The notes under the pieces were generated by a model that worked only from the letters and a program-made list of their open reading frames with translations, ran no database searches and was not told the origin of the DNA. 64,000 nucleotides of DNA from JAIYDQ01 sp034408855 (GTDB lineage Bacteria > Planctomycetota > Planctomycetia > Pirellulales > Pirellulaceae), in assembly GCA_034408855.1 (NCBI GenBank), contig JAWXCK010000065.1, positions 1 to 64,000 on the forward strand, written 5' to 3'. Of the stretch, positions 10,961 through 17,266 are shown piece after piece. Numbering within the stretch: position 1 is the first letter of the stretch; each line of letters begins with the position of its first letter. Position numbers and translations under genes: made by a program.

Positions 10961-12232
10961 CTAGGGTTTCATTTTTTCGATATGCGACTCCAATTCTTCA
11001 AGGCGTGCCCAGCCGCTCATGTAGAAGCAGATCATCTCGAACGTGCGTTTGGTTGGAGAGCGGCCGGTGTAAAGTAAGATCAAGATGCAAGCGATGATCG
11101 CGCAGTAAACTTGTATCTCTACTCCCTTCTGCTTGGTGCTCAGAAGGTGACGGCATCCTAGTAGATGCTTGAACATTTTGAAAAATAGCTCGATCAGCCA
11201 ACGTAAAGAATATATGTAGGCAATTAGATCTGCCGGTACATCGAGCATATCGGTGATCAAACGGATTGACCCATCGCCCCCTGGGCCGGTACTCGAAAAC
11301 TTTCGACCTCTGCGGCGACCTCGGCTGGTGTGCGGTGTCGCTTTGATGATAACCATCCGAACAGGATGATCGATGTGACTTCTTGTACTGATGACATGAA
11401 TCGTTTGGTCGCTGATGACCCCTGCTTCAATATCGGCTTGGGTAAGCTCCTTAGACTCGATGACTTCATAATTGATTTTGTCCCGTACACGACAGATATA
11501 GCTACTAGACTTGGCATGAATAGCATTCCATAGCTTCCAACTCTGATAGCCTCGATCGGTTACATAAAGACGATCGGGCTCGAGGGTGCGTTCCAAAACA
11601 GCTCGTTCATCGGCAGGTCCTTTAGGGTTTGCTGATGTTGCGTCGATACGACTAGGGATTCCTTTTAGGATTTCAAATTGAGTGTGTAGTCGATAGCCGC
11701 ATGTAGGTTCGCCATCACCGACGGTTATCCAGGCCAGCTTGGCGATCCTCGCAAGTATCTGAACGATTGATCCATCAACAGCCGTGATAGTTTTCCCGAG
11801 GTTTGAGAGTCGATCAAGACTAGCTTCCTGATAGCCTTTGGATTGCTTCCGAGCTAACGCGTTTGGCAGTTGGTCGCCAAGCTCCTTTGCGATTTGCTTG
11901 AGCGGTTCGGGATCAAAGATGCTAACCGATTCAGAAAGAGAACCCAGTGATGTTTGGGTGACTGCAAATTTCTTCTGGACTTTCTTTAACATCGAGGCCT
12001 GTTGCAGGCCCCGCAATGAATCGACAATTGGAGAATAAAGCCAAAGCAGAATCAGAGTGCAGTACTGATCCATGTGCAGATGGCGGCTATTGGCTTTATC
12101 GCGTTCTTTTCCCACCTCATGCAGGCGTGCAAGCATAGGGCCTAAAGCTTTGAAATACTTTAGTCCTTTGACGTCCTTGGGAAGTATATCGGCGATGGAT
12201 TCGTCGAACAAAACAAAGGTGTCAGGAGTCAT
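10961..12232 (-). CDS. IS4-family transposase (DDE)
   Basis: The protein has 423 residues, a normal length for the IS4 family. The DDE triad is visible: Asp in TAVDGS, Asp in YVTDRGYQ, and Glu in a complete IS4 signature Y-2-R-3-E-6-K (YSLRWLIELFFKMFK). The N-terminal part resembles the IS4 leader domain, and no frameshift or internal stop is seen, so it may be active. It catalyses cut-and-paste transposition. I could not find convincing terminal inverted repeats on either side, so element ends are not assigned. The start codon lies in a 41-bp tandem duplication, so a second copy of the first nine codons sits just upstream. Its position directly behind the RHS tip suggests it may have displaced an immunity gene; that part is inference. 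Confidence 0.93.
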   Translation of the reverse strand: MTPDTFVLFDESIADILPKDVKGLKYFKALGPMLARLHEVGKERDKANSRHLHMDQYCTLILLWLYSPIVDSLRGLQQASMLKKVQKKFAVTQTSLGSLSESVSIFDPEPLKQIAKELGDQLPNALARKQSKGYQEASLDRLSNLGKTITAVDGSIVQILARIAKLAWITVGDGEPTCGYRLHTQFEILKGIPSRIDATSANPKGPADERAVLERTLEPDRLYVTDRGYQSWKLWNAIHAKSSSYICRVRDKINYEVIESKELTQADIEAGVISDQTIHVISTRSHIDHPVRMVIIKATPHTSRGRRRGRKFSSTGPGGDGSIRLITDMLDVPADLIAYIYSLRWLIELFFKMFKHLLGCRHLLSTKQKGVEIQVYCAIIACILILLYTGRSPTKRTFEMICFYMSGWARLEELESHIEKMKP

Positions 12233-12288
12233 TGTTGCATAACTCCAAACAAAACAAAGGTGTCAGGAGTCATTGTTGCATAACTCCA
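12207..12288. repeat. Perfect 41-bp tandem duplication over the transposase start
   Basis: Positions 12207-12247 and 12248-12288 are identical. The unit carries the transposase initiation codon, its first codons and the leader. Read on the minus strand, the upstream copy has its own ATG at 12273. It gives 14 codons and stops at a TGA (12229-12231) that overlaps the real ATG (12230-12232) in an ATGA arrangement. Confidence 0.9.
12229..12273 (-). other. 14-codon upstream reading frame coupled to the IS4 transposase
   Basis: The frame arises from the 41-bp duplication. It starts with the same nine residues as the transposase (MTPDTFVLF), then shifts frame and terminates at TGA overlapping the transposase ATG by the ATGA pattern used in translational coupling. 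Whether it is translated is unknown; it may be a chance product of the duplication. Confidence 0.35.
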
Positions 12289-12307
12289 GGTATGGTAGCG
12301 ACGGTAC

Positions 12308-12502
12308 ATGCCAAGACCCAAACGAGCCGACGAAGCGAATTGTATTTATCAAGCGCTGAATCGTGGAAATGCGAAGTCCGTGATCTTCAACAAGCCCGCC
12401 GACTTCAACGCCTTCGAGCGCATCGTCGCACAAGGGCTTGAACGTTATCCGTGCCGTATCCTCTGTTATCAGCTAAAGCGCAATCATTGGCATTTATCGC
12501 GT
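12308..12502 (+). pseudogene. N-terminal remnant of a REP-associated tyrosine transposase (Y1/IS200-like)
   Basis: The first ~64 codons read like the start of a RAYT/TnpA-REP protein: MPRPKRAD, then LNRGNAK, a FERI helix, LERYP, and the His-hydrophobic-His signature in NHWHL. After HWHL the reading frame runs antisense into the tail of the Uma2 gene and loses all similarity. The catalytic tyrosine, which lies well C-terminal in this family, is absent, so the protein cannot be functional. It is directly preceded by the IS4 transposase and its duplicated leader, so it was probably broken by rearrangement there. Confidence 0.75.
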
Positions 12503-13179
12503 AAACGCTCGGGGCGATTAAAGATTTCGGCAGGTGTCAACCTTAAGTTCACGAGCAAGCGAGATTCGCAAATTTGGTTTTTCTCAAAGCGTCCGACTAG
12601 GGTGTATTTCTCTTGTCCCTGTTCCAAGACCAGCAACGTGACGCTCTCGTCGCGTGGATCGACGATCCAGTACTCGCGGATACCGGCTTCGGCGTAATCC
12701 TCACGTTTGGTTTCGTAATCGCGTTTGGGATCGTCTTCGCTGACGATTTCGACGGCAAGGTCGGCACCTTTCCAAGCACGTTCGCTCCGCCGCGAACGGT
12801 TCTCGTGCAGCATCAGCACGACATCCGGCTCTCGAACTTTCTCCGGCCGAATTCGCACACGAAGACCGCTGAATAAAACAAGCCCGCGATCGCCGACAGT
12901 ACTTCTAAGCAAATCGAAAAAAAACGCGGCAAGAATCTGGTGAAATTCAGTGGGCATGGGCAGGAACTCCAAAACACCGTCAACGAATTCGATTCCTCGT
13001 TTGCATTGCAAATCGAGATAAGCCTCTTCGGTCCATTCACCCTGATGCGGGTACAACGACGCCAATTCCCAAACGGGATCGCCCGGTTTGCTGATTGGAA
13101 TTCCAGCAAATTCGGAATCGCTACCGTGCCGGGGAGTGTTTTTCCATGAGCTATCGCTACGCGGTGCGTCGGTCGACAT
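12484..13179 (-). CDS. Uma2-family (DUF820) restriction-endonuclease-like protein
   Basis: The 231 residues include the Uma2 PD-(D/E)xK core: REPDVVLM, then LAVEIVSEDD, then a Lys-containing helix and GIREYWIVDP. These proteins are expanded in cyanobacteria and planctomycetes. They have a nuclease fold, but their cellular role is not established. The N-terminal ~45 residues are polar and poorly conserved in type. The last few codons (after NRPERLR) overlap the end of the RAYT remnant on the other strand, so the original C-terminus may have been replaced when that remnant was formed. The gene diverges from the nucleotidyltransferase-like gene across a 280-bp gap. Confidence 0.85.
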   Translation of the reverse strand: MSTDAPRSDSSWKNTPRHGSDSEFAGIPISKPGDPVWELASLYPHQGEWTEEAYLDLQCKRGIEFVDGVLEFLPMPTEFHQILAAFFFDLLRSTVGDRGLVLFSGLRVRIRPEKVREPDVVLMLHENRSRRSERAWKGADLAVEIVSEDDPKRDYETKREDYAEAGIREYWIVDPRDESVTLLVLEQGQEKYTLVGRFEKNQICESRLLVNLRLTPAEIFNRPERLRDKCQ

Positions 13180-13421
13180 GATTGGGTTCCGTTGTGTTTG
13201 CTCAATTTTGTCGTGCTGCCGATTCGGTCGGTGGCACCGGCGGTTCCTTGTCGGAATCCCCCTTGCCCTATCTTATTCTAATGCTCCAAACTCCGCACGG
13301 AGCCCGATCCAAAAATGCTGTCAGCCTGGCCAGTCTCCCGACTTGCCAATTGGGCCAAGCGAGTCAACGAGCCGCTTAGCTAACTACCTCTTTTCTTACC
13401 CATCGGGCCGTTGTCACAGGG

Positions 13422-13427
13422 TATAAT
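13422..13427 (+). promoter_or_regulatory. Possible -10 box (TATAAT) for the nucleotidyltransferase-like gene
   Basis: A perfect TATAAT lies 34 bp before the first ATG at 13461 in the divergent gap 13180-13460. No good -35 hexamer sits at 16-18 bp. Nothing else was recognised in this gap. Confidence 0.3.
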
Positions 13428-13526
13428 GGATCGAATCGGTTTTCGTTTTCTGAGAACTCTTTGGCTTTGTTGTTCATGAATTCAAATTCTATCCTTGACG
13501 TTGCAAAGCGAGCGGATCTATTTTTT

Positions 13527-14081
13527 ATGGAAGCGTCACCTATTCATGAGACCATGCGGCGACTGACGGATGTCTTTCGCAGCATGGATATTCGCTTTGC
13601 GATCGCTGGCGCCATGGCAGCCAATGCGCACGGCCTCAAACGCACTACCGCCGATGTTGACATCCTCATTCGTGGCGAGGACCTAAATCGGTTTAAAGAA
13701 GCCCATCGTGGGCTTGGCTGGGTCGACATTTTTAGCGGTTCTAAAAATTTTCGAGATGCGGTCACCAATGTCAAAGTCGATGCCTTGCTCTCGGGTGGGT
13801 ACCCCGGCGATGGACTGCCCAAGCCAGTGGTCTTTCCGTTTCCTGAAGATGTTTCGACTCTCAACAGCGAAGGGATCCCCGTTCTCGATCTCAATACGCT
13901 CCTGGAACTGAAGATGGCCAGCGGCATGACTGCCCCGCATCGTCCCCGAGACCTCGATGACGTGATTCAACTAATCCGAATCAATCATTTGTCAACCGAT
14001 CTGAGTCGATCGCTCAACCCCTATGTCGCGGCCAAGTACCAAGAATTATGGCTTGCGGCGCAAATTGCGGACGACTATTGA
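13527..14081 (+). CDS. Minimal nucleotidyltransferase-fold protein (AbiEii/MNT-like)
   Basis: The nucleotidyltransferase signature is visible near the N-terminus: an A-G-A-M-A-A-N-A-H-G helix followed by RTTADVDIL, giving the paired metal-binding Asp residues, and a later VKVDALL strand supplies another Asp. A C-terminal helical part follows (DLNTLLELKMASG, PRDLDDVIQLI). Such proteins occur as toxins of type IV-like or HEPN-MNT toxin-antitoxin systems and as stand-alone transferases. No HEPN or AbiEi partner lies next to it. ATGs at 13461 and 13476 are also possible. I prefer 13527 because homologues usually begin shortly before the nucleotidyltransferase strand. The substrate is unknown. Confidence 0.7.
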   Translation: MEASPIHETMRRLTDVFRSMDIRFAIAGAMAANAHGLKRTTADVDILIRGEDLNRFKEAHRGLGWVDIFSGSKNFRDAVTNVKVDALLSGGYPGDGLPKPVVFPFPEDVSTLNSEGIPVLDLNTLLELKMASGMTAPHRPRDLDDVIQLIRINHLSTDLSRSLNPYVAAKYQELWLAAQIADDY

Positions 14082-14092
14082 TGTCAGAAGGT

Positions 14093-14115
14093 CAAAAAGG
14101 TGTCAGGACTCTTTT
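14093..14115. repeat. REP-like hairpin (AAAAGGTGTCAGGACTCTTTT type)
   Basis: The core AAAGGTGTCAGGA is shared with the duplicated IS4 leader at 12216-12228 and 12257-12269. Here it is flanked by A-rich and T-rich arms that can pair. It sits just after the nucleotidyltransferase stop and may serve as a terminator-like hairpin. Confidence 0.45.
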
Positions 14116-14388
14116 CTCGGGTTCGAACGAAAGATTCCGATTGAAGATATTCACTTAGATGACCGGATTCAAACTGAAAACTCAAGGTCTTGGGAATATG
14201 ACGATACATTCTCAGAACCTGATCGCGAGAATTGGCGGTCTATTTCAATTTCGGTACAAAAATCGGATCGAACGGTAGTGGACATTGAATGGCTCCGCCC
14301 CCGTTCGTGGATAGAAAGTCATGGACTCCAGCCTGGACGAACCATCCATGTCGTTTTGCGAGACAATCGAATCGATGGCTGGGGCTGA
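14116..14388 (+). pseudogene. Probable C-terminal remnant of a Hint-type polymorphic toxin gene
   Basis: The open frame contains a coding-like stretch (GFERKIPIEDIHLDDRI, then WEYDD...EPD, WRSISISV, VDIEWLRPRSWI, GRTIHVVL) that resembles the Hint/pretoxin region of planctomycete RHS proteins as I remember them: (I)PIEDI.LGDRV, a Trp-Arg beta strand, and an LLRP-W helix. No start codon or upstream domains belong to it, because the frame upstream is antisense-like noise within the nucleotidyltransferase gene. It stops at 14386-14388 without the final Hint strands. The family call comes from pattern memory only. The ~180 bp that follow, up to trpE, hold no gene. Confidence 0.45.
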
Positions 14389-14525
14389 GTGCCCCAGTTA
14401 GTGGAGGGCAGGCGAACAAATCAAAGCGGTCAGGCCTCTTTGGCGTAAAGCCAACGGAAACGATTGCATTCGCAAGAGTTGCATACTGGCGATCAGCGAG
14501 AAGTCTCGAAAAATCAGTGTATTCG

Positions 14526-14553
14526 GAACCCGTGGCTAGCGCAATCGGCTCAC
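14526..14553 (-). repeat. Interspersed palindromic repeat, family A (solo copy)
   Basis: On the minus strand this matches the family core GAGCCGNNGGCGCTAGCCNC, flanked by GTG and GGGTTC. It lies downstream of the trpE stop. Other copies are listed separately. Confidence 0.7.
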
Positions 14554-14571
14554 ATTCGGAGATGCTCATCC

Positions 14572-16071
14572 CTATTCCCCATTCCTCCGACTCCTAGTAA
14601 CTTCGATGGCCTTGAGCATAGCATTGGCTTTGTTCATGGTCTCTTGGTATTCCGAAGCTGGGTCGCTGTCGGCGACGAGACCTGCTCCGGCTTGTATGTA
14701 GATCTTGCCGCCGCAGATGACCATGGTTCGCAGGGCGATGCAGGTGTCCATGTTGCCGCGATAGTCGAAATAGCCGACGGCACCGGCGTATGGGCCGCGT
14801 CGCGTTGGTTCGATCGCGTCGATAATCTCCATCGCGCGAACTTTGGGTGCTCCGCTGACCGTTCCGGCAGGCAAGGCGGCTTTGAAGGCGTCCATGCAGG
14901 TCAGGTCGTCGCGGAGCGTTCCTTCGACGTTCGATGAAATGTGCATGACATGCGAGTAGCGTTCGACTTCCATGACATTCGAGAGCTTTACGGAACCGAA
15001 TTTTGCAACCCGTCCGACATCGTTGCGACCGAGATCGACTAACATGACATGTTCTGCTCGCTCTTTGGGGTCGGCCAACAATTCGGCGGCAAGTTTCCGG
15101 TCTTCTTCAACTGTTTTTCCGCGAGGGCGTGTACCGGCCAAAGGTCGAACGGTGATTTGCGAATCGACGACGCGGCACATGACTTCCGGCGAGCTACCGA
15201 CTAAGACTGCATGCGGCGTTCGGAGAAAGAACATGAAAGGACTTGGGTTGATAACTCGAAGCGAACGATAGATCTCGATCGGCGAGCAATCGCAATCGAC
15301 TTCGAAACGCTGGCTGATGACGACTTGAAAGATATCGCCAGCCCGAATGTATTCGTTGCAGGTCCGAACAGCGGCTTCGAACTTGTCTTGCGAAAAATTC
15401 GACTTGGCTTTGAGCGTTGGCTTGCCGGTCAGCGAAATATCGGCTGGCTTAGTATCGGGAAGTTTTTGCGACAACTGGTCGACGGTCTTCTGGATTTTTT
15501 GTTGAGCGTCTTGGTAGGCGGCGTCGGGACTAGCGAAATCCTTCGGAGCCACCAGCGACACAATGAGCAGCGTTTTGGTGATATTGTCGAAAACAAGGAG
15601 GTGGTGAAAGAAGCCGACGTCGATATCGGGTAACTTGCGATCATCGGCTGGAGGATTCGGGAGATGCTCGACATAGCGAATAACGTCATATGCCATATAT
15701 CCGATCGCTCCGCCAAGAAACGGAGGCAAATCGGGAATGGGTGCCACGTTTCGGTTCGTCAATTGCTGCTGGATGAACGAAAGTGGGTCTGGCAAGGTCG
15801 ATTCTTGGCGAGTATCGCCGGACTGCCAAAGCGTTTTTTCGCCCCAGGCCGCGAATCTCGCGTGAGGCTGGGTTGCTACGAAACTATAACGGCCTACACG
15901 TTCGCCGCCGACAACACTTTCGAAGAGGCAAGCTCCGGAAATTCCATCATCGAGCAAGCGAAAGGCTGAAACAGGCGTTAGCGTATCGGAGAGAAGTCGG
16001 CGATAGACCGGGACTAGATCATATTGGGAAGCAAGTTGTCGGAAACTATCCAGGTCTGGAATGGTCTTCAT
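14572..16071 (-). CDS. trpE: Anthranilate synthase component I
   Basis: TrpE converts chorismate to anthranilate with ammonia from the TrpG subunit, the first committed step of tryptophan synthesis. The N-terminal regulatory part has SDTLTPVSAF and an LFES motif, the type of site that binds feedback tryptophan. The C-terminal chorismate-binding domain has LAGTRPRGKT, ERAEHVMLVDLGRNDVGRV, PAGTVSGAPKVRAMEIID and a GAGLVADSDP ending. The length of ~499 residues is normal. I chose the ATG at 16071 because the upstream extension of 19 codons is not family-like. No trpG or other trp genes are adjacent. The gene diverges from the McsA-like gene across ~120 bp. Confidence 0.96.
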   Translation of the reverse strand: MKTIPDLDSFRQLASQYDLVPVYRRLLSDTLTPVSAFRLLDDGISGACLFESVVGGERVGRYSFVATQPHARFAAWGEKTLWQSGDTRQESTLPDPLSFIQQQLTNRNVAPIPDLPPFLGGAIGYMAYDVIRYVEHLPNPPADDRKLPDIDVGFFHHLLVFDNITKTLLIVSLVAPKDFASPDAAYQDAQQKIQKTVDQLSQKLPDTKPADISLTGKPTLKAKSNFSQDKFEAAVRTCNEYIRAGDIFQVVISQRFEVDCDCSPIEIYRSLRVINPSPFMFFLRTPHAVLVGSSPEVMCRVVDSQITVRPLAGTRPRGKTVEEDRKLAAELLADPKERAEHVMLVDLGRNDVGRVAKFGSVKLSNVMEVERYSHVMHISSNVEGTLRDDLTCMDAFKAALPAGTVSGAPKVRAMEIIDAIEPTRRGPYAGAVGYFDYRGNMDTCIALRTMVICGGKIYIQAGAGLVADSDPASEYQETMNKANAMLKAIEVTRSRRNGE

Positions 16072-16159
16072 GCTAGTTGAGCAAAGGGTATAATAAATTC
16101 GTGCGATCGCCGGCGAATAACCTTTCATTCGCGGTTTTCACTATCGTAGCAGGGAGAAA

Positions 16160-16183
16160 CGCTGGCGTTAGGCCAGGGTTGAG
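16160..16183 (+). repeat. Degenerate family A repeat
   Basis: The sequence GGCGTTAGGCCAGGGTTGAG resembles the centre of the family (GGCGCTAGCC-x-CGGGTT) with several changes. It ends 9 bp before the McsA-like start codon. Confidence 0.3.
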
Positions 16184-16191
16184 AACAAATC

Positions 16192-16695
16192 ATGAAATGT
16201 CAACATTGTGAAAAGCCGGCGACGTTCCATATCACGGAACTTACGGATCCAGCCGGACCGACGAGCCTCCATTTGTGTGAAGACCATGCTCGAGATTATC
16301 TTTCGCAAAGCAACGAAGCGGGTGCAATCTCGGCACTGGCCGGAATGTTAGCAAAACAACTCAAGATGGAAGAAACGGTCCAAAAGCTTTCCGAGTCGGA
16401 TTTGAAGACTTGTCCAGCTTGCGGGATTACTTTTGCGGAGTTTCGACAGGGCGGGAGGTTAGGTTGCGGCTATGACTACATTCACTTTCAACCCGATCTC
16501 GAACCGCTCTTAATGAATATTCATGGTGCTAAATCGCATCAAGGAAAACGACCAACGCGAGTTGCTGGTTCGCCCGATTTACAGCATCAGTTGATTCAGT
16601 TGCGCCGCGATATGAAAGCGGCTGTCGATAAGGAAGACTACGAGGTCGCCAGTAAGCTTCGCGATCAAATTCGCCAATTGGAAGAAGGGAAGTGA
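16192..16695 (+). CDS. McsA-like zinc-finger / UVR-motif protein
   Basis: The 167 residues contain an N-terminal treble-clef-like zinc site (CQHCEK...LCEDH), a second pair (CPACGITFAEFRQGGRLGCGYDY) and a C-terminal UVR motif (RRDMKAAVDKEDYEVASKLRDQIRQLE) like those of UvrB, UvrC and McsA. In Firmicutes McsA activates the protein-arginine kinase McsB, which marks proteins for ClpCP. The layout fits this family, but no mcsB or clpC gene lies in the window, so the partner is unknown. It is followed by a large hairpin in the gap to the convergent Rieske gene. Confidence 0.85.
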   Translation: MKCQHCEKPATFHITELTDPAGPTSLHLCEDHARDYLSQSNEAGAISALAGMLAKQLKMEETVQKLSESDLKTCPACGITFAEFRQGGRLGCGYDYIHFQPDLEPLLMNIHGAKSHQGKRPTRVAGSPDLQHQLIQLRRDMKAAVDKEDYEVASKLRDQIRQLEEGK

Positions 16696-16751
16696 TTTGA
16701 CTTTGGCAAAGTCTAGCTGGCTTTGGAGCTTTTAGGAAAGTAGGAAAGGCG

Positions 16752-16824
16752 ATGGGAATGATGGGAAGAATGGGAAGAATATGATCTCTCTTTTTATTCT
16801 TCCCATTCTTCCCATCATTCTCAT
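16752..16824. terminator. Long GA/CT-rich hairpin between convergent genes
   Basis: Two 30-bp arms (16752-16781 and 16795-16824) pair with a single mismatch around a 13-bp pyrimidine-rich loop ending in T5. The arms consist of repeats of GGGAAGAAT. The hairpin lies between the stops of the McsA-like gene (16695) and the Rieske gene (16831), so it could end transcription from both sides. It is longer than ordinary terminators and may instead be a copy of a dispersed repeat. Confidence 0.6.
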
Positions 16825-16830
16825 GCATTT

Positions 16831-17142
16831 TTAATCCGCCAACTCAACTTCAATTCGCCCCGCAACGACTCGCACCAAAAAAGTCTTGGCCTTTATTTTT
16901 GGATTGTCCAACCAGGCTCCGTCGCTCAATTGAAATCGCCAAGCATGCCACGGGCAGGCGACACAGCCTTTTTCAAGCCAACCTTCGGCTAATGACGCAC
17001 CCATGTGTGGGCAGAAATCGTCGATGGCTCGATAGGTTCCGGAATCGTTAAAAATGGCGATCATTTGACCGTCGACGGCGAAAGCTATTCCTTTACCGTC
17101 CGGAATTGCATCTACGGCAGCAACATCGACGAATCGCGGCAT
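16831..17142 (-). CDS. Rieske [2Fe-2S] ferredoxin-like protein
   Basis: The 103 residues contain a full Rieske cluster signature: CPHMGASL (Cys-x-His) and CPWHAWRF (Cys-x2-His). This length, and the absence of membrane segments, match the small soluble NirD/biphenyl-dioxygenase-ferredoxin type that passes electrons to an oxygenase or reductase. No such partner enzyme is adjacent. Other iron-sulfur roles are possible. Confidence 0.92.
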   Translation of the reverse strand: MPRFVDVAAVDAIPDGKGIAFAVDGQMIAIFNDSGTYRAIDDFCPHMGASLAEGWLEKGCVACPWHAWRFQLSDGAWLDNPKIKAKTFLVRVVAGRIEVELAD

Positions 17143-17266
17143 CTTAGGAAAAAAATTGGGTTTCTAGGTTAAATATCGGATTGTAGCGACGAAAATCGGT
17201 CGGGCGCGTCGAGCTTCACGAGGTTTTCGTTGACGGACACTCTGCCGGTGGATAACGTACAGAAGT

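Noticed and set aside
11257..11526. Open frames antisense to or overlapping the transposase
   Set aside because: They are shadows of the transposase gene with no family-like content.
10940..12300. Terminal inverted repeats of the IS4 element
   Set aside because: I compared the sequence after the stop and before the start and found no convincing match, so no element ends were assigned.
12940..13426. Plus-strand frames across the Uma2 gene and the following gap
   Set aside because: Their proteins are low-complexity or antisense to Uma2, and no start site or family supports them.
16077..16094. TATAAT at 16089 as part of a full promoter for the McsA-like gene
   Set aside because: The nearest TTGAGC is only 6 bp upstream of it and no -35 box sits at a normal distance.
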